NCBI GenBank assembly: GCA_014529385.2
Contig: CM043961.1
Location: 14,208,978 to 14,272,977, forward strand
DNA from: Adiantum capillus-veneris
Taxonomy: Eukaryota; Streptophyta; Polypodiopsida; Polypodiales; Pteridaceae
Length of the DNA: 64,000 nt
Direction of reading: 5' to 3'
Of this stretch, positions 10,762 to 24,708 are shown piece by piece; within the stretch, counting starts at the first letter, position 1, and each line of letters starts with the position of its first letter. The notes beneath the pieces were generated by a model, which saw only the letters and a program-made list of their open reading frames with translations, did no database searches and was not told where the DNA came from. Position numbers and translations under genes: made by a program.

Positions 10762-11937
10762 ATGAGGTGGGCAAATTTCCTTTCACAAATTCATTTTCAT
10801 ATTGCTCACATTGCTGGCAAGCATAATCAAGTAGCTGATGCACTCTCAAGATGGCCGAGAGTGAATGCCGTTTCCATAGGAACTCACAATGATCTATCTT
10901 CAATGATAGATGAGTACGCTATTGATCCCGATTTTAGAGATGTGATTTCAGCCCTTGCATTAGGGAAGAAAGAAGAACCACTTACTTTACAAAATGGTTA
11001 TCTTCTCTATGGCAATAGACTATGTGTTACTAACTCACTACGTGAGAAAGTAATGTATGAATCTCATGCTCCACCTTACGCAGGGCATAGAGGGATTCAG
11101 TCTACCTTAAAGGGAATTGAAACATATTTCTATTGGCCTACCATGAAAGTGAACATACAAGAGTCTGTTTCTAAATGTGTGGTATGCCAAAAGACAAAAT
11201 TTGATAGAGGGAAGCAACTTGGATTTCTTCAACCCTTGCCAATCCCTAATTCACCATGGGAGAGCATATCCATGGATTTTATCTTTGGATTGCCTAAGTC
11301 TATCCATGGGAATACAAGAATATGGACGATAGTAGACAGGTCCAGTAAATAAGCTCATTTTAGACCTGTCAAAAAGACTATCAAAGCCCATCAAATGGCA
11401 ACCCTCTTCATTTCACAAATTTTCAAGTACTATGGCTTGCCAATGTCCATAGTGTCGGATAGAGATCCTAGAATGACTAGTAATTTCTGGAAGGGTCTCT
11501 TTGAGAATTTAGGGACAAGGCTAAACTTCTCTTCGGCCTATCATCCACAAACAGATGGCCAAAGTGAAATAGCTAACCTAACCATTCTCAATCTACTAAA
11601 AGACTATGTAACGGAAGTAGATCAAAGATACCAATGGGAGAAGTACTTACCCTTAGTGGAGTATGCTTACAATAACACTGTACATACTTCCACAGGAAAA
11701 GCACCTTTCGAGGTAATTGAGGGAAGATCAAAAAGTCCCTTGCTACTTAAGGTACATGGGAAGATCTTCGCTGCAGATAAGTATAGCCGGGACATAGAAG
11801 AATATTTTCAAAAGATTAAGGATGCTATCTCTATCTCACAACAAAGGCAAAAGGCTGCTCTGCTGACAAGCACAGAAGAGCCCAAACCTCTAAAGAAAAT
11901 GATTGGGTCTTATGAAAGTTTCCCAAGGCTCGATTAA
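10762..11937 (+). pseudogene. E1 integrase
   Basis: Two ORFs in the same frame (10762-11352 and 11395-11937) are separated by a TAA. The N-terminal zinc-binding module shows ESHAPPYAGHRG and CVVCQKTK (H..H..CxxC). The catalytic acidic residues are visible in SMDFIFGLP, VSDRDPRM and TDGQSEIAN. A frameshift after FPRLD cuts the domain from the chromodomain region. Confidence 0.88.
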
Positions 11938-12035
11938 GGCACACGACGGGCAAGAATCCTACGGGACACCAAAAGTACTATGCTAAACTAGCAAAAAGGG
12001 ACTATGGTCCCTTCCAAATTCTTAGGCCAATCAAT

Positions 12036-12356
12036 GAGATGGCCTATCAACTCAAGTTTCCCAATCATTGGCTCATACACAATGCTTTCCATGTGAGCCT
12101 ATTAAAGCCTTACAAAGGAAAGCCACCTCAAGAACCAACTATTGAAGACCCATCGGAGATCGAGGACCAAGAGGGGGTGCTACAGCCCGAGTCCATTCTC
12201 CGACATGAAGACAAGGTACTAAGAGGTGGTAAGACTATCCGACGATATCTTATTAAGTTTAAGAATTATCCTTTTGAAGATGCTAGATGGATGCAAGGCA
12301 TACAATTAAAGGATAACCTAAACCTTGTCAATGCTTACAATGCTTCCCAAGAGTAA
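12036..12356 (+). pseudogene. E1 integrase C-terminus with chromodomain
   Basis: The frame starts in the conserved HNAFHVSLLKPYKG region. It ends with a chromodomain-like module (PESILRHEDKVLRGG..., then YLIKFKNYPFEDARW) at about 12190-12330. A chromodomain on integrase defines chromoviruses and is thought to direct insertion to particular chromatin. It lies in a different frame from the integrase core. Confidence 0.85.
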
Positions 12357-12711
12357 GCAAATGTACAAAATGTTAAAAATGAACAAATTTTTTGTCTTAT
12401 AAGACTCTCTTTTTCTTTATTGTGCACAAAAATGAAGTAGTATGCATGCTTAGATCCAGTTTGCGGAGACGACGTCTCCCAAACACCAAGTAGAGCTTGT
12501 CACTCTACTATGGAAGATTGATAGGACTAATGTACAAGCATGCTTGCAGCAGCCTCATGCTCTCAAGCACCAAATGGACTAGTCATCGATTGTGGAATGA
12601 TGTTGTAGGGTAACATAGGGATCCTCTACCCACTAAGAAAAGGACTCATGAATATGCTTTATCTTCTCTACACCATAGTCGAGGATGACAATGATTTCAA
12701 GAGAGAGGTAA
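12357..12711 (+). other. E1 3' untranslated region with purine tract
   Basis: No gene is seen. A purine-rich run, AAGAGAGAGG, ends just before the 3' LTR and is the likely polypurine tract for plus-strand priming. Confidence 0.6.
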
Positions 12712-14262
12712 TGCCATAATAATCAATATCTAATTCTCCTAAATAATTTTCTCATGTTAAACTGATCATTTAATATGGGGAAGTACCAGGGGAGAAAAAG
12801 CTAGAATATTGGTTAAGCTAGCAGACCGGCCACAGTAAGGATCCAAAGGAGGGAAAATAGGGATCCAAAGTGGGGGCCATCTGCAAAAGATCCATGTGCA
12901 ACAATGGGCTAAAAAGACCCTAAGGCTCAGCCCATTAAGACTTCCAAAATGCTAAGGTTTCAAAATTCAAAGGTTCTGTCTAAAGGTCAACCATAGAGTA
13001 ATTGGATGCTTTGTGTGTGTACCAAAAAGTCTTTACAATCCCTACTTAGGAGGGGGCGCGCCTTGCATGTAGGGGATGAAAGAGAAAGGCACACACACAA
13101 GCTCCCTTTACACAAAGGGATGAGGAACACATGTCAGCTCCCTAGGCCAGATGCCCACAAGGTGTATGGTCTTGGAGGTGGATTAATGAGATTTAGGCTA
13201 GAGTAAATCTAGTTTAATGAATTTAAAAACACTTAATAAAAGAACCAATGAGAGTTAAGTCCTCTAGAAGACTATTGGACAGTCTCCCAAGGGGTCCAAT
13301 GAGCATTCAGCAGCCCAATGGCTTGCCTGATTCCTATTGGCCAGGAGGCAAAGGGGTGCAATGAGAGTTTAGTTGAATTATTAAATTACCTAAAGCTCTC
13401 ACAAAAGGGGAAAGGGGGACACATATCAGAAGGCTATCACTTATGCTGCTTAATTGTCATTGGCTAGTCCTAGGGAGGTCCAATGAGAGGATAGCAAGAG
13501 CAAATAGCAAGAGGGGTCGCCCAAAGGAGAGAGGGGGCTGATTTTTGGAAGGCATTATCACACACACACTCTCACACAGTCTATGTGAGAAGCAAGAAAA
13601 AGACTATCTCTTCCCAAGCTCATCACCTACTCCAAGCTTGTGACATAGAAGCCTACATCGACACACTCTTGGCATGTGGATGCAAATCCAACCAAGAGCC
13701 AAGCTCCAATGCATGCTCATCACATCTACCAAGCTAATTACTAAGCTAAGATATGCTAATATGAGTGATTATGTGAGGAGATGTACATCTTTCTCGTAAG
13801 ATACTCCTTCTTCCTCTCAATATACTCTAAGACCCTGCTCGCTCTCACCATCTTCGAAGGTGTGTGAGGTCTTGGGTCTAAGACCGGGGATAATTGATGT
13901 TGTGTTTGCTAAGTGTTTTGCTTAGTGCATGAAGCTTTCATCTTCATTGCACTAGCTAGTCTTGAAGGAACACAAAGAATTGTATTGTACAATGTCTCTC
14001 TTGATGGGAGAAACCATAATACAAAGCCTTTTGGAGGGGGGACCGGCTCCATGCAAATCGGGTCCTCAACTGTTGTCAATAGTTTAATTTCTCTCTCTTT
14101 TGAAAGTATTGTTCTTGCTATCTAACTAGGTGTTATGATTTTTGTTGCTCTCTCCACCCAAGCACTCTTGTAATTCTCATTAGGAATCTATTCTAATGAA
14201 ATGCCCACTATGTTCATGCTAATTTCCGCTACACACAAGTTTTTAGGCCATTAAATGTTACA
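12712..14262 (+). repeat. E1 3' LTR
   Basis: The LTR is 1551 bp, starts TGCCATAATAATC and ends AATGTTACA. It is followed by the target duplication GCCTA. Confidence 0.95.
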
Positions 14263-15031
14263 GCCTACCAACATTCATGACTGAGGCGGAGTGGGAGTAC
14301 TCGGGGTTGTGCGACGACGAAGGTAAGTTTGCAATGTATGACTAGGGACTTTCTAGATGTTTGAATGGCCACTTATAATCTTTGTTGGTTGTAGTATAAT
14401 TCATATATAGCAACATTGTGTAAAGGTCGACATTTCAGGGTGGAACGGATCGACAAAAAGTATTTTACTCAAGATTGTGGAATCATGGAAAAATTTGAAC
14501 AGTCTAGTCGACGACGGTCCTGCACTGTGGTGGCGAAACTCACTTACTTCAGCACGCTACAAGAGATTTTGAGGATCGATTATTGTCTCCTTGTTCAACG
14601 TGCAATGTTTCAAGATAAACATAGAGGGTCGCAATGCTACTGTGCACAGAGGAGAGTCCGGTTTCCTTGAGGTGGATTCAACTAAAAAATGGACCGACCT
14701 AAGAGACACTTTCGTACTACCCGAGGATTGTGAACAAGTAAGTATGTAAATAGTTAACATCCAATTTTATAAGCTATGTGCTTGGAATATCTCATGTAAT
14801 TTATGTGGCTCTGGCGGGTGATATTTCATCCTACAAAGTATGCATAAAAATGGTGGTACGTCATAGAGGTAGCTCCTCGTAGTGCATGGACATATGAGGG
14901 CTACCATGTACCAATCACAACGGCATCAATGGAGGAGATTGGAGAAGATGCTTAGCCACAAGCAACTGAGGTGGTGCCAGACAAGCATCAAGCTGCTAAT
15001 CTCAAAATGAAACGGAGGACATCTGCCTAAA
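14263..15031 (+). pseudogene. CACTA-1 TNP2-type transposase relic, 3' part (DUF4216-like)
   Basis: This is the continuation of the transposase interrupted by E1. It contains GRHFRVERIDKKYFTQDCGI, then YFSTLQEILRIDYCLL, and further on EVDSTKKWTDLRDTFVLPEDCEQV. These match the DUF4216 region at the C-terminus of TNP2-type proteins. The same region in CACTA-2 reads LEYFGYIQDILKISFTKFDF. Splice-like and frame breaks occur between the blocks. The protein ends near 15031 after a Lys/Arg-rich tail. Confidence 0.75.
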
Positions 15032-15670
<639 letters not shown>

Positions 15671-17067
15671 GTGTTTAATGCAGGTATGGATGATCATGAG
15701 TGTCTTTCTTCTTTTGTCACCCCAATAGACGAGGTGGTACAAGGAGCATCATCGCTTTGGAGAACCATCACATCGTTCCACTCCTTAAGCATCTCCCTCT
15801 CTTTTGGATCATTCAGCACGCTCCGAAGATTTGGTGTTGATGAGATGATCTTCACACTCGTATAGGCATTGAGGCTCTAGTGGTGGCAACGGCGGTTGCT
15901 GTGGGTATTCCACCGTTGATGCCTCGACACCGCCTCGTGTTTGAGGAGGCTCCTTACCTTCCCCTTCTTTGATCGCCCCCACACCAGCCACGGCATCGCC
16001 ATCTATGCCAGGTTTTGTGTGACTATCGTCCGTTCCTGGCTACACACCACTAGCTACTCCTCCAAGAGTCACCCCAGTCATCGACACTCCTTGCTTCAGG
16101 TCCCAGACTCCAATGGAGACACCTAACAACCGTACCCCCATCAAGATGCCTCTAGAGACCCCTCTCGAGACACCTTGGTTCACGCATCACAGGTGAGAGG
16201 GCTTGCCTTATTCGATCGACATCAGCGGCGGCATCATCTTGGATGACGAAGGCAAGAAGGTGATCTTGTGCATGAGAGGTCTTTGCTCTCAGGTGTTTAG
16301 ACACTACATACTAAACACCTGGAGTGAAGTGCCAAGTGAATTAAAAGACAAAGTCATCAGCATGCTACATGATGACTTTCCCGTGTCAAGTCGGGATGAG
16401 CACTTTAATGAAGACATGATGAAGGTTGGAATGCACAAATACTGCAAGCATAAGCATTCTGAAATACAAAAAGCAATAAATCATGGGTGCAAGAGACCAG
16501 ATTGGTTGGACAAAGAAGATTGGAAGAATACAAAGCAAGTAGCACACGAGAATCGTGACAAGTGGAAGCAACAAAAAGAGACAACCAAAGCACGAGTAGA
16601 GACAGGGAGCTTGCACCACTTGGGGAGCGGCCAGTGGACATCATTTGACACTAATTTTGTAAGTGTTTTTGCATTGCTCTTTAGGTTTGGTACGTACGTC
16701 TATTTGTACTTTTAAATTCTAACATAATGGATTCTTTTTATGTTTTGATCAGAGGTCGATGATAGGACGTGACCTCACACCGTACGAGCACGAGTAAGCA
16801 GGTAGAAAGGGCTTAAACGCCCTAATGGACATTCTGAGTTCTCATGGCGGTATGGTTAGTATTTCAATTTACTCTTTTACATTTGTTGTATTTTAATGAT
16901 AAGCTAAGAAATAGATTGTTTTGTAAATTATATGTTTATACTTACAAAAAGTCTTATTGTTTTTCTTTTTCAGAATTCCGGATAGATATGCCGCATGGAC
17001 GCAATGAGATGTCTGACAAGACGACGTTAGTTTAGCCATAGCTAGTTAGCATTACTTTCTTTTTGTC
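15671..17067 (+). pseudogene. CACTA-1 second gene relic (plant Ptta/En/Spm transposase-like)
   Basis: It starts near ATG 15695 (MDDHECLSSFVTPIDEVV). A Pro/Thr-rich low-complexity zone follows at about 16050-16190. A 170-codon frame (16203-16715) then has HYILNTWSEVPSELKDKV, KRPDWLDKEDW and NRDKWKQQKETTKA, ending LHHLGSGQW. The W-x3-P, W-x6-W and H-x3-GS layout is typical of the plant transposase family named Ptta/En/Spm (PF03004), recalled rather than searched. Intron-like borders follow (donor near 16657, acceptor GATCAG near 16752; another pair near 16855 and 16973). E2-out inserted at 17072. Confidence 0.7.
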
Positions 17068-17071
17068 ATAG

Positions 17072-17245
17072 TGAAGCGGTCCGGGGCGGGCAACAAGAAG
17101 AGCAACCTCTAGACACCCTTCAAGGCTCCCGTGCTGCTCAATTGGGTTGGGGTTGGAAAAAACAACAAACACACACATAAACCCGCAACCTAACCCTACA
17201 CAAATTTGGGGCACCACCTAGTTTTGGATACGAACTAGGACGCGT

Positions 17246-17329
<84 letters not shown>

Positions 17330-19703
17330 TGCTCGGGCTGCTTTGAAACGTATCGGCAATGATCAAGCAAACACAATTATATATATAAGAAAGAGAGAGA
17401 AGGGGGGAGGGGGTGCTTGTTGCATTAATACCTTCTTACAAATCTGTCATGACAAATCAAAGTGAGATTAGTATTTGTTCAACATAGCTTGCGTAAATTT
17501 CACCACAACACATCACAAGAAAAGCCACCCCAATCACTGTCTTAAGGCCAGCGGAGTCCTCTCCACCCTGTCGCCCTCTTACAGTATGTGGGATTTATGG
17601 CTAGATTGATGACAACACCAGAGACAAGCTATCAAGAACTTAACAAAAAACACCAAGACACTTACGCATCATTGTTGTCCATTACTTCACGTTGGAAGGG
17701 AGACAAAGTATCCAAGCTTAGTCCAAATCCACCCTCCTTGATTCAGCAAATGTTGGGCTTACACTAGTAGGAGAAATGATAGATTTCCTACTCTCAATTG
17801 AATGATCACTCTCTCTCTTACAATGGCATAGAGTTCCCTTGCTAATCCCCTATTACAACACATGCACATGCATAAGACAATGAGCTTCCACTCAAGAGCT
17901 CCTTCTAGAGAGGTTGAGCTTGGCTTCTCAAGCTATAGCATAGTGCTCTTGCTTATGGCTCCCCCCTTTTGTGCTAGCTACACCCTCCTTTTATAGCAAT
18001 TTTGAAGGCTAGGGTTACTCCTCTAACCATGGTTGGGTTAGATTTTCTGCAATTTATCTAATTTCTTTTGCTTGGAATTATCAAGAAGTTGGTGGGGAAA
18101 GAGAGAGGAGAGAAATGGAGGTGATAGGACTTTTCATAGTGGGTTAGTGTTAGTAGAGTTAGTATTAATTTACAAATGGAATTGGATATTTACAATGGGA
18201 GTATCCATGTAGGATACAAATAAGGAAGAAAAACTCTTAAGAGGTAAGAAAAGGTGGATTTCTTACAAGGTTGACGCTCCAAGTGTCTTGAGTAGGGCCA
18301 ATTTTGACGCTTGTTGACGGTCCACTAGCTTTGACGGTACATTTTTTCTCCACTCTTGACCTTCCTTGAGAGAGAAGGTAATTGAAGCTGAGTAATCAAC
18401 CACCATGATGCTGTCTTTTAAGAGAAGAGGCTGAATTTTGTGGTTTTTTTGATAGATATGGGTAAATTGGAGGAGGAAAAATGAGACTAGGTGGTCAATT
18501 TTGGAATGGAATTGTGTGTGGGAGTTATGAGTTCACCATGGTTTCTCTTATTCTTCAAGGTTGAGGAGAAGGAGAGTAGGGTGCAGAGAGGAGTGGTGAG
18601 AGAGGTGGAGATGATGAGTGGAGAAGTGTGTGTGAAAGAGGAAAATGATAAAGTGAAAGAGAGAGTGTGGCTACATAGCATGGGAAAACTGGGGTCCACT
18701 AATAAAATCATAGCTCACAGCTCGTAGCTCAAAAAAATATGAAAAAATTTGAGGCAAAATTTCAGCCCACGAGCTACAACTTTTGTCTGTATCACCTTTT
18801 CAAATTCGGAGAGCAAGTGAACTTTAAAAATTCAGCAAAACCGACAGTTTTTTTCCACTGCACGAGGTCCTTGTGGGGTCCTTCTTTGGATGATTCTTTT
18901 GAATACCTCCAAGAGTGAGCCCTCCATAGTGCATGTATGCATGCCACCTACCCTTGACCTTATTTGGTAGGTCTATAATTGAAGATATTGTTGAGATTAT
19001 GATATAAGTGAATAGTACAACTTAGAAAATCAAATATTGAGGGGTCTAAAAAATATGTACATGTCAAATATAAATAATATAAGTGGAAAAAATATAAAGG
19101 GGTCAAAAGAAATCTCTCTCATTATGAGGCTACCATAAAAAGATAAATATTTTTGGTATTCTAATTTTTTAGAAAAAAAAAAAAATAGATGTAGGAAGGG
19201 AAAAATCACAATAGTGAAAAAATATACACATAAATAAAACTAGTTTTTTTGGATTTTTGTTGGGGTGGAGTTACACCAAATATAAGAGAAGCTTACATGA
19301 AAATATTTCTATATGGAATAAAGAATATGAAAAATGGTAAGAAAAATTGTGGTAATGGTGAGGCAATGTACGGAGCTTAAATAACACACACTTAGGTAGA
19401 AATATTTAAATAAATACCAAAATAATTATGAAAAAATCTTTTATTTAGGCCCTATATACAAAGAAATATTTACATACGCATGGGCCATAATATACTTATA
19501 TTTTTTATTTTTTTTATTTTTTTGGCTCAACTAGCCCAATGACTAGCTAATTGAGGGTTTTTTAAGAAGATATGGGAAAAGTCCCGTGACTCACGCACGC
19601 CTATGTATAGTGAAATGGTAGGGATAGCCAGAGTGTTTGGGTGATTTTGGTAGGGTGAGGTAACTCACTGTGGCAATTACAAAGAGCCAAAAAACGGCTA
19701 TCA
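17072..19703 (-). repeat. E2-out 3' LTR
   Basis: The LTR is 2632 bp and includes a (GA)n run of about 80 bp at 17247-17326. A TATA box (TATAAAAGG on the minus strand) lies at 17987-17995. Confidence 0.93.
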
Positions 19704-19719
19704 TTAGCCCTCCCCCTGG
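19704..19719 (-). other. E2-out polypurine tract
   Basis: On the minus strand the sequence CCAGGGGGAGGGCTAA directly precedes the 3' LTR. The same tract is found in E2-in. Confidence 0.8.
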
Positions 19720-19731
19720 ATGATGGTATAT

Positions 19732-21964
19732 TCATGTACCATCATAGAGCATCTTTTCCAAAGAGAGTGCTTCAGAGTCCTTGACGAGATCTTTATTGTT
19801 TGGGCCCTCAGAATTTTGGCTAGAGTTACACTCATGCCTCATGTAACAATACTTACATGAGATAGTGGCCTTTTGATAGATGTTTGGTAGATCCTTTGGT
19901 AGAAGGCGACTCAAATAGGGCTTCGAGCGATACCCGTTTACTTTTCTGGAGTGCTCTTTACCATTCAAGTCCATAAGCTGATAGTAACTTGAATTGAAAG
20001 CCTTCTTGACTATGTATCGCCCTTGACATCTAGTTTCAAACTTGGCATCAAAACGATTATCGAGTCGATTGTCATACCTTAGCACCAGATCTCCTTCATT
20101 GATGCCTTTGTCCTTTAGTTTCTTGTCAAGCTTCTCCTTCGCCTGCATAGATTTCCTCTTGTAGCACTCGTATGCTGCTTCTCTTTTCCACTCAAGCTCA
20201 GCTAAGGTAAGAAGTCGATCCATCCACGCTTCTTGATCATCTTGTGCTGCTTTGTCATGAAGTCGCATTGTTGGAATATTGAGCTCAATTGGTTGTAAAG
20301 CCTCTTGACCATAGACCAAGTGAAATGGTGTAAACTCCGTGGCTTTCCTATATGTGGTTCGATACGCCCACAAGGCACCATCCAAGAAGTCATCCCACAA
20401 CTTTGTCTTGTTTCTCACCATCTTTCTAATGATGCCTGCAATGACACCATTAGCTTTTTCTACCAAACCATTTGATTGGGGATAGTAGGGTGTACTGTGA
20501 CGATGTAGAATGTGAAGTTCTTCACAGACTTCTGTGAGCAATCCCTTTCTAAACCCTGGACCATTATCAGAAACAATCTCCAAAGGTGTGCCAAATCTAC
20601 AACAAATGTGAGTGTAGACGAATTTGCTCACTATCCTCTCATTTACCTTTGCCACACTTTGTGCTTCCACCCACCTAGTCATATAGTCTACAGCCACTAG
20701 AATGTAGAGTTTACCATTTTTTCTCCTAGGCAGAGGACCCATAGCATCAATGCCCCACTTTTCAAAGGGTCCATTTGCAAGCACGATTTTCCTTGGACCA
20801 TAAATCAATCTTCTATTCCCATTTACCTGACAATTGTGACAACTTTTACACCAATGTTGGACATCCACATGCAATCTTGGCCAAACATACCCCGCAAGAA
20901 AAATCTTCTTCACAGTTAATTCTTGGGAAAAATGAACACCACATGCCTCTTCATGCAAACCTTTTAGAATGGCTGGAATTTCCGCGATAGTTGGTACTCT
21001 TCTGCACACTTTATCCTTTCCTCTTTGATAGAGGGAGCCTTCTAGGAAGAGATATGCGCTTGCCTTCTTCATGAGTCTCCTCTTCTGAGCCTTCGTGAAG
21101 TATTGTGGAAACTCGCCCTCCAAAATGTAGCTAATAATGGGAGTCAATGACTCCAATCCCTGGTATCTCGGTTGCTTGACAGTTACTGCCACCATGATGA
21201 CCTGCACTTCTTTCTCAACACATGTAACTACTTGCTGTGCAAGTAAATCGGCATCTTCATTTTGTTTCCTAGGAATATGATATAGTTGCACTTCTTCAAA
21301 TTGATTAAACAATCTACGAATGGCATGAACTTTTGTCCGTAAGCTTTCATTTTTGCATGCCCAAATGCCTAAAATCTGTTTAACAATGAGAAGTGCATCT
21401 CCCTTTACCATGAGGCGTTGTATCCCTTGGCCAATGCACATCTTCAAACCATGAATTAGTGTGTCGTATTCTGCTTCATTGTTGCTAGCTGAACTTGGTA
21501 GATTGAACTTCTCTTTCATGACCACCTCTCCACTTGGGTTGAGCAACACTAGCCCTCCCCCTGCTTTTCCTATGGCTCGACGAAAAGCTCCATCAAAGAA
21601 CAAGGTAAAAGCATTAGGAATACTTTTTGGTGGTGGTAATGGTAGGGTCTTTACTTCAGGCACCTTAATCTTCTTTTCATGCACCCTATAAGTGAGAATC
21701 CCTGCCAATTGTGCACGCACACTATCTTCTACCTTGAAAGAGTATTGAAACTCTTGCAACTCCATAATCCACTTTGAGATCCTAGTACTAAGATTCATTT
21801 GAGATGACACCCAAGGGAACAAATTCTCTGCAGTGAGAATTACAAAAGGTTTTGGTAGCAGGTAGGATCTAAACTTTCTCACCGCAAACATGAGAGAAAG
21901 CATCATGAGTTTTGCTTCTGTGTAGTCTCTCTCCAAAGCATTCATGACCCTACTAGCAAAGTAG
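19732..21964 (-). pseudogene. E2-out pol, 3' half: RNase H pair and integrase
   Basis: An open frame of 737 codons (21945-19732) continues the polyprotein cut by E2-in. It starts within the first RNase H (MNALERDYTEAKLMML). Next is a second, archaeal-type RNase H with FFDGAF, NNEAEYDTL, KGDALL and NEDADLLA, carrying the four acidic residues. Integrase follows, with zinc-binding CKSCHNC, then GIDAMGPLP, VSDNGPGF and GLVEKANG (D,D,E present). The C-terminus has RYDNRLDNRFDAKF. No stop interrupts this half. Confidence 0.9.
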
Positions 21965-24338
21965 TGATAGCCGTTTTTTGGCTCTTTGTAATTGCCACAG
22001 TGAGTTACCTCACCCTACCAAAATCACCCAAACACTGTGGCTATCCCTACCATTTCAGTGTACATAGGCGTGCGTGAGTCACGGGACTTTTCCCATATCT
22101 TCTTAAAAAACCCTCAATTACCTAGTCATTGGGCTAGTTGAGCCAAAAAATATATATATATATAAAATATAAGTATATTATGGCCCATGCGTATGTAAAT
22201 ATTTCTTTGTATATAGGGCCTAAATAAAATATTTTTTCATAATTATTTTGGTATTTATTTAAATATTTCTACCTAGGTGTGTTATTTATGCTCTGTACAT
22301 TGCCTCACCATTACCATATTTTTTCTTACCATTTTGCATACTCTTTATTCCATATAAAAATAATCTCATGCAAGCTTCTCTTATTTTTGGTGTAACTCCA
22401 TCCCAACAAAAAACCAAAAAAACTAGTTCTATTTATGTGTATATTTTTTCACTATTGTGATTTTTTTCCTTCCTACATCTATTCTCTATTACTCTCATAA
22501 ATTAGACCATAAAAAATATTCATTTTTTAATAGTAGACTTATGATGAGAGAGATTTATTTTGACCCCTTTATATTTTTTCAACTTATACTATTTATATTT
22601 GACATGTACATATTTTTTAGACCCCTCAATATTTGATTTTCTTAGTTGTACTATTCACTTATATCATGATCTCAACAATATCTTCAATTATAGACCTACC
22701 AAATAAGATCAAGGGTAGGTGGCATGCATACATGCACTATGGAGGGCCCACTTTTGGAGGTATTCAAAAGAATCATCCAAAGAAGGACCCCACAAGGACC
22801 TTGTGTAGTGGAAAACAACGGTCGGTTTTGCTGAATTTTTAAAGTTCATTTGCTCTCCGAATTTGAAAAGGTGATAAAAACAAAAGTTGTAGCTCGTGAG
22901 CTGAACTTTTGCCTCAAATTTTTTCATATGTTTTTGAGCTACGAACTGTGAGCTATGATTTTATTAGTGGACCCCAGTTTTCCCATGCTATGCAGTCACA
23001 CTCTCTCTTCCACTTTAGCATTTTCCTCTTTCACACACACTTCTCCACTCATCATCCCCACCTCTCTCACCACTCCTCTCTGCACCCTACTCACCTTCTC
23101 CTCAACCTTGAAGAATAAGAGAAACCATGGTGAACTCATACCTCCCACACACAATTCCATTCCAAAATTGACCACCTAGTCTCATTTTTCCTCCTCCAAT
23201 TTACCCATATCTATCAAAAAAACCACAAAATTCAGCCTCTTCTCTTAAAATACAGCATCATGGTGGTTGATTACTCAGCTTCAATTACCTTGTCTCTCAA
23301 GGAAGGTCAAGAGTGGAGAAAAAATGTACCGTCAAAGCTAGTGGACCATCAACAAGCGTCAAAATTGACCCTACTCAAGACACTTGGAGCATCAACCTTG
23401 TAAGAAATCCACCTTTTCTTACCTCTTAAGAGTTTTCTTCCTTATTTGTATCCTACATGGATACTCCCATTGTAAATATCCAATTCCATTTGTAAATTAA
23501 TACTAACTCTACTAACACTAACCCACTATGAAAAGTCCTATCACCTCCATTTCTCTCCTCTCTCTTTCCCCACCAAATTCTTGATAATTCCAAGCAAAAG
23601 AAATTAGATAAATTGCTGAAAATCTAACCCAACCATGGTTAGAGGAGTAACCCTAGCCTTCAAAATTGCTATAAAAGGAGGGTGTAGCTAGCACAAAAGG
23701 GGGGAGCCATAAGCAAGAGCACTATGCTATAGCTTGAGAAGCCAAGCTCAACCTCTCTAGAAGGAGCTCTTGAGTGGAAGCTCATTGTCTTATGCATGTG
23801 CATGTGTTGTAATAGGGGATTAGCAAGGGAACTCTATGCCATTGTAAGAGAGAGAGAGTGATCATTCAATTGAGAGTAGGAAATCTATCATTTCTCCTAC
23901 TAGTGTAAGCCCAACATTCGCTGAATCAAGGAGGGTGGATTTGGACTAAGCTTGGATACTTTGTCTCCCTTCCAACGTGAAGTAATGGACAACAATGATG
24001 CGTAAGTGTCTTGGTGTTTTTTGTTAAGTTCTTGATAGCTTGTCTCTGGTGTTGTCATCAATCTAGCCATAAATCCCACATACTGTAAGAGGGCGACAGG
24101 GTGGAGAGGACTCCCCTAGCCTTAAGATAGTGATTGGGGTGGCTTTTCTTGTGATGTGTTGTGGTGAAATTTACGCAAGCTATGTTGAACGAATACTAAT
24201 CTCACTTTGATTTGTCATGACAGATTTGTAAGAAGGTATTAATGCAACAAGCACCCCCTCCCCCTTTCTCTCTCTTTCTTAAATATATAGTTGTGTTTGC
24301 TTGATCATTGCCGATACGTTTCAAAGCAACCCGAGCAC

Positions 24339-24372
<34 letters not shown>

Positions 24373-24634
24373 GTGTTTTAGTGTGTGAGAGTGTTCCATT
24401 GGTGTTAGGGTTAGTGTAAATTCCTTGCTTGTTTGTGGGTTGCTCTAACGATTCTCCTCTTTTGCGTCCTAGTTCGCTCTTAAACTAGGTGTTGCCCCTT
24501 GTGTAGTTGGGATTTGGCTGTGGGTTTGTTGTTTTGGTTTGTGTTGTGTTGTGCCCCAGCCCCATTGAGCAGCACGGGAGCCTTGAAGGGTGTCTAGAGG
24601 TTGCTCTTCTTGTTGCCCGCCCCGGACCGCCTCA
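21965..24634 (+). repeat. E2-in 5' LTR
   Basis: The LTR is 2670 bp. It has a TATA box at 23670-23678 and a (CT)n run of about 30 bp at 24341-24372. Confidence 0.96.
23670..23678 (+). promoter_or_regulatory. TATA box (TATAAAAGG) of E2-in
   Basis: A strong TATA match lies 1.7 kb into the LTR, within CAAAATTGCTATAAAAGGAG. It is conserved at 32262-32270, on the minus strand near 38762-38770, and at 17987-17995. It places the U3/R border shortly downstream. Confidence 0.7.
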
Positions 24635-24656
24635 AATTGGTGCCCCCACTGAGGAC
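24635..24656 (+). other. E2-in primer-binding site
   Basis: TGGTGCCCCCACTGAGGA starts at 24638, three bases after the LTR. I could not assign the tRNA confidently. The same site is at 37861-37884 in E2-out (minus strand). Confidence 0.7.
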
Positions 24657-24708
24657 GGCTTGTGTATTTTTGTGTAGAATCAACCTTTAGCATAGTCAAG
24701 TAGTTTGC

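Larger units (their letters stand above)
5467..14262 (+). mobile_element. E1: Ty3/gypsy chromovirus-type LTR retrotransposon
   Basis: Two LTRs (5467-7068 and 12712-14262) start TG and end TGTTACA. They are flanked by the 5-bp duplication GCCTA (5462-5466 and 14263-14267). Between them lie a primer-binding site, gag, protease, reverse transcriptase, RNase H, integrase and a C-terminal chromodomain in the standard Ty3/gypsy order. Stops, frameshifts and a small deletion in pol make this copy non-functional. The element is 8.8 kb. Confidence 0.95.

Noticed and set aside
18487-18727. ORFs of 70-78 codons in the Tat-like LTRs (18487-18727, 22955-23179, 31531-31771, 39262-39490)
   Set aside because: They recur on both strands only because the LTR occurs four times; the position is U3, and they carry no codon pattern or known domain.
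21965-24634. Solo LTRs for the repeated 2.6-kb blocks
   Set aside because: Each block pairs with another through primer-binding sites, polypurine tracts and target duplications, giving two complete elements.
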